From NCBI GenBank assembly GCA_964580495.1, contig CAZOKE010000002.1, positions 1 to 53,134 of the forward strand: 53,134 nucleotides of DNA. The letters run 5' to 3'. Of this stretch, positions 48,986-53,134 are shown piece after piece. A program made the translations under genes and the position numbers. The notes beneath the pieces were generated by a model. The model made no database searches, was not told the DNA's origin, and saw only the letters and a program-made list of their open reading frames with translations. The DNA comes from JAIFWV01 sp964580495. Lineage in GTDB: Bacteria; Patescibacteriota; Doudnabacteria; UBA920; O2-02-FULL-48-8. Every line of letters begins with the position of its first letter. Within the stretch, counting starts at the first letter, position 1.

Positions 48986-49050
48986 AAAACTCCGATTACA
49001 TCCAGCCTACTTATGCAGGATAAGTTTGGCTGGAAGTTCGGAGTTTATTT
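48986..49050 (+). terminator. Long-stem terminator before comM
   Basis: Outer stem AAACTCCGA / TCGGAGTTT encloses an inner TCCAGCC / GGCTGGA stem, followed by TTTATTTT. Confidence 0.8.
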
Positions 49051-49056
49051 TAACAT

Positions 49057-50640
49057 ATGAAAGTTCAAGAAAAAGTTATTGAATCAGAGGTCGAACAATT
49101 AGAAGCCGTTGGTAACCCCAGGGCACCGAGGAAAGTTTTCTCCGCTTCTTTGATGGGTTTAGATGCAGCCTTAGTTGAAGTTGAGGTAGATATCTCGGGT
49201 GGATTGCCCAAAACTATTGTCGTTGGTTTACCTGATGCAGCGGTCCAAGAAGCACGCGAACGAGTCAAGTCAGCCATCCGGAATTCAAACGGAATTTATC
49301 CTCGATCTCATGTAGCCATTAACCTGGCACCGGCAGATCTGCCAAAAAATGGCACCCACTATGATCTGCCAATTGCATTGTCCACTCTGATAAATTCCGG
49401 GCAAATATTTTTTGACCCAAATGACAAAATGTTTTTGGGGGAGTTAGCGTTGGACGGCACGATTCGGGCTGTGTCCGGAGTTTTGCCAATGGTGATTTTG
49501 GCTAAACAGTTGGGTATGGGTGCTGTTTATATCCCAAAAGAAAACTGTACCGAAGCCAGTTTAGTTTCGGGTATCAAAATTTTTGCGGTGGATAGTTTGT
49601 TGCAGGTGATTGGCGTATTGCAAGGTTTGATTAAATTAGACCCGGTTCCGCCAACTGATTGGGAGACCTTATTGAGTAAACCCGAGATCAGTTTTGATAT
49701 GAAATTGGTAAAAGGGCAGGAATCTGCTAAAAGAGCCTTGGAGATTGCTGCTGCAGGCGGACACAATATCCTTTTGTCAGGCCCTCCGGGTACTGGCAAA
49801 ACTTTATTGGCCAGATCTCTTCCAAGCATTCTGCCTAAGCCTACAGTGGAGGAGGTTTTGGAAATTACCAAAATCTATAGTGTTTCGGGATTGCTGAATC
49901 TTAATAAAAACTTAATCACGACTCGGCCGTTCCGGAGTCCGCATCACACGACATCCGGCGTGGCTTTGGTTGGCGGCGGTTCCACGCCCAAACCGGGCGA
50001 AATTTCTTTATCACACCGAGGAGTATTGTTTTTGGACGAATTTCCGGAATTCTCACGGACTGTTTTGGAAAATTTGCGGCAACCCTTGGAAGACGGAGTG
50101 GTGACTGTGGCCAGGGCTTCGGGCACGGTAACTTTTCCCGCCCAATTTACATTGGTCGGGGCGCAGAATCCTTGCCCTTGCGGATATTACTCGGATCCAA
50201 CAAAGGCCTGCATTTGTACGCCATCCCAAATAATGAAATATCAAAAAAAGATTTCAGGGCCATTGCTGGACCGGATCGATTTGCATGTAGAAGTTGGGCG
50301 AGTCGAATACGACAAGCTCTCTTCGGACCAAAATACTGAATCTTCGGCAGATATTCAAAAAAGGGTCCAGTTCGCGCGTGATATCCAAACTTCAAGGTTT
50401 GCAGGGACCAAAACTAAAACTAATTCTGAAATGGGCATTAAAGAAATCAAGGAGTTTTGCAAGTTAGGCGAGCAAGAGCAACAGTTCATGAAAGCTGCCG
50501 TAATCAAAATGTATCTTTCGGCGCGTTCGTACCACCGGATCCTGAAATTAGCCCGGACAATTGCGGATCTTGCAGGGAAAGAAAACTTGGAACTGGTGCA
50601 TCTGGCAGAAGCCTTGCAATACCGTCCCAAGGTCGAATAA
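49057..50640 (+). CDS. YifB/ComM family AAA+ ATPase (Mg-chelatase-like)
   Basis: 527 residues. The N-terminal LonC-like domain has VEVDISGGLPKTIVVGLPDA and ARERVKSAIRNS. The AAA+ module has Walker A GPPGTGKTLLARSL, FRSPHHTTSGVALVGGG and Walker B GVLFLDEFPEF, followed by NPCPCGYYSDPTKACICTP. ComM is a hexameric branch-migration helicase used in natural transformation and recombination. An N-terminal extension of about 25 residues is unusual; an inner start is possible. Confidence 0.94.
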   Translation: MKVQEKVIESEVEQLEAVGNPRAPRKVFSASLMGLDAALVEVEVDISGGLPKTIVVGLPDAAVQEARERVKSAIRNSNGIYPRSHVAINLAPADLPKNGTHYDLPIALSTLINSGQIFFDPNDKMFLGELALDGTIRAVSGVLPMVILAKQLGMGAVYIPKENCTEASLVSGIKIFAVDSLLQVIGVLQGLIKLDPVPPTDWETLLSKPEISFDMKLVKGQESAKRALEIAAAGGHNILLSGPPGTGKTLLARSLPSILPKPTVEEVLEITKIYSVSGLLNLNKNLITTRPFRSPHHTTSGVALVGGGSTPKPGEISLSHRGVLFLDEFPEFSRTVLENLRQPLEDGVVTVARASGTVTFPAQFTLVGAQNPCPCGYYSDPTKACICTPSQIMKYQKKISGPLLDRIDLHVEVGRVEYDKLSSDQNTESSADIQKRVQFARDIQTSRFAGTKTKTNSEMGIKEIKEFCKLGEQEQQFMKAAVIKMYLSARSYHRILKLARTIADLAGKENLELVHLAEALQYRPKVE

Positions 50641-50726
50641 AGGTTGGTAAATATTTTGGTTCCAGTAACCAATTGTTTTTTGCTGTGTATGAATTACTAT
50701 CAATTGGTAAAATTAGCAATAATCAT

Positions 50727-51617
50727 ATGAAAAAGATCAGAAAAGCGATCATCCCAGCAGCCGGCTATGGCACCAGATTTTTGCCTGCCACCAAGGCTCA
50801 ACCCAAAGAAATGTTACCGGTCGTGGATAAACCGATTATCCAATATGTAGTCGAGGATGCGGTTTCCGCAGGTATTGAAGATATAATAATCGTCACTGGC
50901 TGGCACAAACGGACAATTGAGGACCACTTCGACTACCCATTTGAGCTAGAAAAAAGACTGGAGGAATCGGGAAAATATGAAGAGTTGGAAAAAATCCGGA
51001 AGATTGCAGATATGGCTAACTTTTATTATGTCAGGCAGAAAGGCCCTTTGGGCAACGCGACCCCTATCTGGAACGCCCGTGAAATAGTAGGCGATGAACC
51101 ATTTGCGGTTTTTTGGGGGGACGAATTTATAGAAGCGTCACCGACCCGGGCTCAGCAAATGATTTCAGCTTATGAAAAATTAGGCGGGAGCGCGGTTCTA
51201 GCAAGCATGCGTAAAAACAAGCCGGAAGATTTTAAGCGGTATGGATATGCCGCGGGAAAAGAGCTGGAGCCAGGAGTTATAAAAATAGAACAGATCGTGG
51301 AGAAACCAGGAAAAGAGGTTTCGCCTTATGCCGTAGTTTCCGCATCTCTGTATGATCCTGAAATGTTTAATGCCATCGAGGAGGCTATGCATCGAATTGA
51401 AAAAGAAAATACACCTCGGGAATTGGTTTATGTGGACGCAGTAAACATTTTATTGGAAAAAGAAAAAGCCTGTTGGGCTGTGGAAATTAAGGACGGGACT
51501 TATTATGATTGCGGAAACAAACTAGAGTATTTGAAAACGGTGGTTGAGTTCGGATTGAAACACGACGAAATCAAAGATGACTTCCGTGAATATCTGAACA
51601 ACTTGAAAAATAAATAG
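50727..51617 (+). CDS. galU: UTP-glucose-1-phosphate uridylyltransferase
   Basis: 296 residues. KAIIPAAGYGTRFLPATKAQ, PKEMLPVVDKPIIQYVVEDA and the GPLGNATPIWNAREIVGDEP region with FAVFWGDEF carry the UTP- and Mg-binding residues. It makes UDP-glucose for glycan and glycolipid synthesis, which fits with the glycosyltransferase and Wzy-like genes. ATG 50727 is the family start; the frame is open upstream without support. Confidence 0.95.
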   Translation: MKKIRKAIIPAAGYGTRFLPATKAQPKEMLPVVDKPIIQYVVEDAVSAGIEDIIIVTGWHKRTIEDHFDYPFELEKRLEESGKYEELEKIRKIADMANFYYVRQKGPLGNATPIWNAREIVGDEPFAVFWGDEFIEASPTRAQQMISAYEKLGGSAVLASMRKNKPEDFKRYGYAAGKELEPGVIKIEQIVEKPGKEVSPYAVVSASLYDPEMFNAIEEAMHRIEKENTPRELVYVDAVNILLEKEKACWAVEIKDGTYYDCGNKLEYLKTVVEFGLKHDEIKDDFREYLNNLKNK

Positions 51618-51668
51618 GCTTATTGTAAAATACGTTTGTAACAAAACATCGGTTTTTGAAACAAACGT

Positions 51669-51765
51669 GCCCCGTTACAACCAATAAAACCAACCGAATT
51701 GTAACGAGTCACTGAAAATCTGCAAAATAAAACTCAATTAAAAACAAAGAAAGTTGTAACGGGGC
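51669..51765. repeat. Inverted repeat abutting the solute-binding-protein start
   Basis: GCCCCGTTACAAC (51669-51681) and GTTGTAACGGGGC (51753-51765) are exact reverse complements; the right arm ends directly at the GTG start. TTGTAAC-type words also occur at about 51639 and 51700. It could be a regulator-binding array or an mRNA hairpin hiding the start codon. Confidence 0.6.
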
Positions 51766-53076
51766 GTGTCAAAAAAATACTACATTATAGGGGGCATTAT
51801 TGTTATATTACTTATCGCTTTGGTAGGGCTTTTGCTGCTGTCCGGCAAGACCAATAATAACGTTCCGGCGGGTAATGTCGAACTTACTTGGTGGAAAACA
51901 TTTGAAGATCCAGATAATGTCCAGCAGCTGATTGCAGATTATGAGAGCTCGCATAAAAACGTCACTATTAATTATGTGAAAAAGGACGTCACGACCTATC
52001 AAAACGATTTAGTCCAGGCTTTTGCCTCGGGTAATGGCCCGGATATTTTTTCTATCCATAATGATTGGCTGCCCAGCGAATTAGATAAAATGGCTCCGAT
52101 GCCAAATAGCTCTAATAACATTCGAACTTACAAAGCGGCCTTTGCGGATGTGGCCAGCGGGGATTTTATTAAAGACAATCAGATTTATGCGGTCCCAATG
52201 AATCTCGATGTTTTAGCCTTATACTATAACAAAGATCTACTAGGATCAGCCGGAATCTCCACGCCTCCGACAACTTGGAATGAATTTGAAAGCGATGTCG
52301 AAAAAATAACTAAACAAGACCGCCCAGGAAACTTTGTCCATTCCGGCACAGCTATGGGCGTGGCTTCCAATGTCAACCGCGCGGTGGATATTCTGTCTTT
52401 GCTTATGCTGCAAAACGGCACCCAAATGTATAATTCCGATTTTACCTCGGCCATGTTTGACCAAACTGCACAAGACGGAAGCAATACCAATCCCGGAGCT
52501 ACGGCTTTGCAATTTTTCACTCAATTTGCCGATCCTACCAAGAGAAGCTACACCTGGAACGCCAAAGCCGACAACAGCGTAGATGCTTTCACCCAAAACA
52601 AAGTCGGTATGATGCTTTCCTACTATTATATGAAACCTCAAATCCAAGCCAAGGGGCCAAATATAAATTGGGATGTGGCTGCCGCACCTCAAATCTCCTC
52701 TGATCCGTCTTTGGTCAAAGTTAATTTCGCGAATTACTGGGGGGAGGGAGTTTACAAAAATTCCAAGAGTACGGCTGTAGCCTGGGATTTTCTGAATTTT
52801 ATTACGAGCAAAGATGAACTCAACAAATATTACACCCAACACAAACTTATAGCGTCCCGCAAAGATATTCTGAGCACTCAAATCTCCGACCCGGAAATTG
52901 GAGTATATGCCGAATCCGCTTTGACCGCAAAGAGCGTGTACAAAAAAGACGCTGGCAATTTCGAGGCCGTGTTTAGTAAGATGATTGACGACGTAAGTGT
53001 CCGGAGCTTGAGTGTGGAGGAATCAATCAGCAATGCCGCCCAGCAAATTAACTTGCAGCTACAAGGACAAGGATAA
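51766..53076 (+). CDS. ABC transporter extracellular solute-binding protein (family 1)
   Basis: 436 residues starting at GTG. The N-terminal segment (KKYYIIGGIIVILLIALVGL) is an uncleaved anchor or signal; no lipobox Cys is obvious. VELTWWKTFEDPDNVQQLIA, GNGPDIFSIHNDWLP, VPMNLDVLALYYNKDLL and a later NYWGEGVYKNSKSTAVAWDF are typical of sugar-binding family 1 proteins. Permease genes are expected to the right of the window. The 58 bases after its stop hold no ATG-started frame. Confidence 0.9.
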   Translation: MSKKYYIIGGIIVILLIALVGLLLLSGKTNNNVPAGNVELTWWKTFEDPDNVQQLIADYESSHKNVTINYVKKDVTTYQNDLVQAFASGNGPDIFSIHNDWLPSELDKMAPMPNSSNNIRTYKAAFADVASGDFIKDNQIYAVPMNLDVLALYYNKDLLGSAGISTPPTTWNEFESDVEKITKQDRPGNFVHSGTAMGVASNVNRAVDILSLLMLQNGTQMYNSDFTSAMFDQTAQDGSNTNPGATALQFFTQFADPTKRSYTWNAKADNSVDAFTQNKVGMMLSYYYMKPQIQAKGPNINWDVAAAPQISSDPSLVKVNFANYWGEGVYKNSKSTAVAWDFLNFITSKDELNKYYTQHKLIASRKDILSTQISDPEIGVYAESALTAKSVYKKDAGNFEAVFSKMIDDVSVRSLSVEESISNAAQQINLQLQGQG

Positions 53077-53134
53077 AACCAAAGACAAAATATAGTTCTA
53101 TTGCCGTTCTTGCATTGGTATTTATTAATAGTTC

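Noticed and set aside
1..53134. CRISPR arrays, transposase genes, rRNA, prophage genes
   Set aside because: No regularly spaced direct repeats, no DDE or tyrosine/serine recombinase motifs and no rRNA sequence were seen in any frame.
53077..53134. Start of a permease gene at the right edge
   Set aside because: The frame looks signal-like (…SSIAVLALVFI) but has no ATG, GTG or TTG before it within the window; not called.

Overview
The window reads as chromosomal DNA of a small-genome bacterium, most likely of the Candidate Phyla Radiation (Patescibacteria). This rests on inference: compact genes, tight spacing, a DUF4446 protein, many short proteins of unknown function, an S1-domain protein in place of a full-length S1, and no rRNA, insertion sequence or CRISPR array in view. 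The genetic code is standard (TGA is used as stop). Shine-Dalgarno sites occur but are often weak.

Layout. 1-3.8 kb: the 5' part of a large secreted protein with Ig-like and Asp-box (BNR) repeats, cut by the window edge. 3.9-9.8 kb: the replication-origin locus, recF-dnaN-dnaA leftward and rpmH-rnpA-yidD-yidC-khpB rightward, with DnaA boxes and AT-rich DNA between dnaN and dnaA. 9.8-21.3 kb: envelope and core genes (an O-antigen-ligase-like protein, a class A PBP, tyrS, ruvC, YebC, gyrA, a degenerate metallo-beta-lactamase fold, an S1-domain protein). 21.3-32.2 kb: a repeat-rich region with eleven of the twelve tRNAs, two paralogous lysozyme-like proteins, an SPW protein, a lipid-kinase-like protein, bactofilin, murE and a second Wzy/ligase-like gene that carries a cluster of parS-like sites. 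32-37.4 kb: small housekeeping genes (pseudopilin-like, VOC, SRPBCC, rnhB, P-loop kinase, glycosyltransferase, Hsp20). 37.4-53.1 kb: infB-rbfA-DHH, an ftsK split by one in-frame TAA, a RodZ-like protein, recA, a candidate structured RNA, a DksA-like protein, lspA, lexA with a small Cys protein, a PUR-like protein, comM, galU and a sugar-type solute-binding protein.

How it fits together. The window contains an initiation module (dnaA, dnaN, oriC), a candidate centromere (parS-like cluster about 21 kb from the origin) and a terminus translocase (ftsK), so much of the replication-segregation apparatus is represented, though no ParB was found here. SOS functions (recA, lexA, ruvC, recF) and cell-wall functions (murE, PBP1-like, lysozyme-like, bactofilin, RodZ-like) are interleaved.

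The most notable non-coding observations are: the parS-like cluster inside a coding gene; an interspersed repeat family whose hairpins keep pairing while sequence varies; palindromes nested inside terminators; tRNA-end duplications and tRNA fragments next to intact tRNAs; and a roughly 490-nt structured transcript behind a near-perfect promoter between recA and the dksA-like gene.
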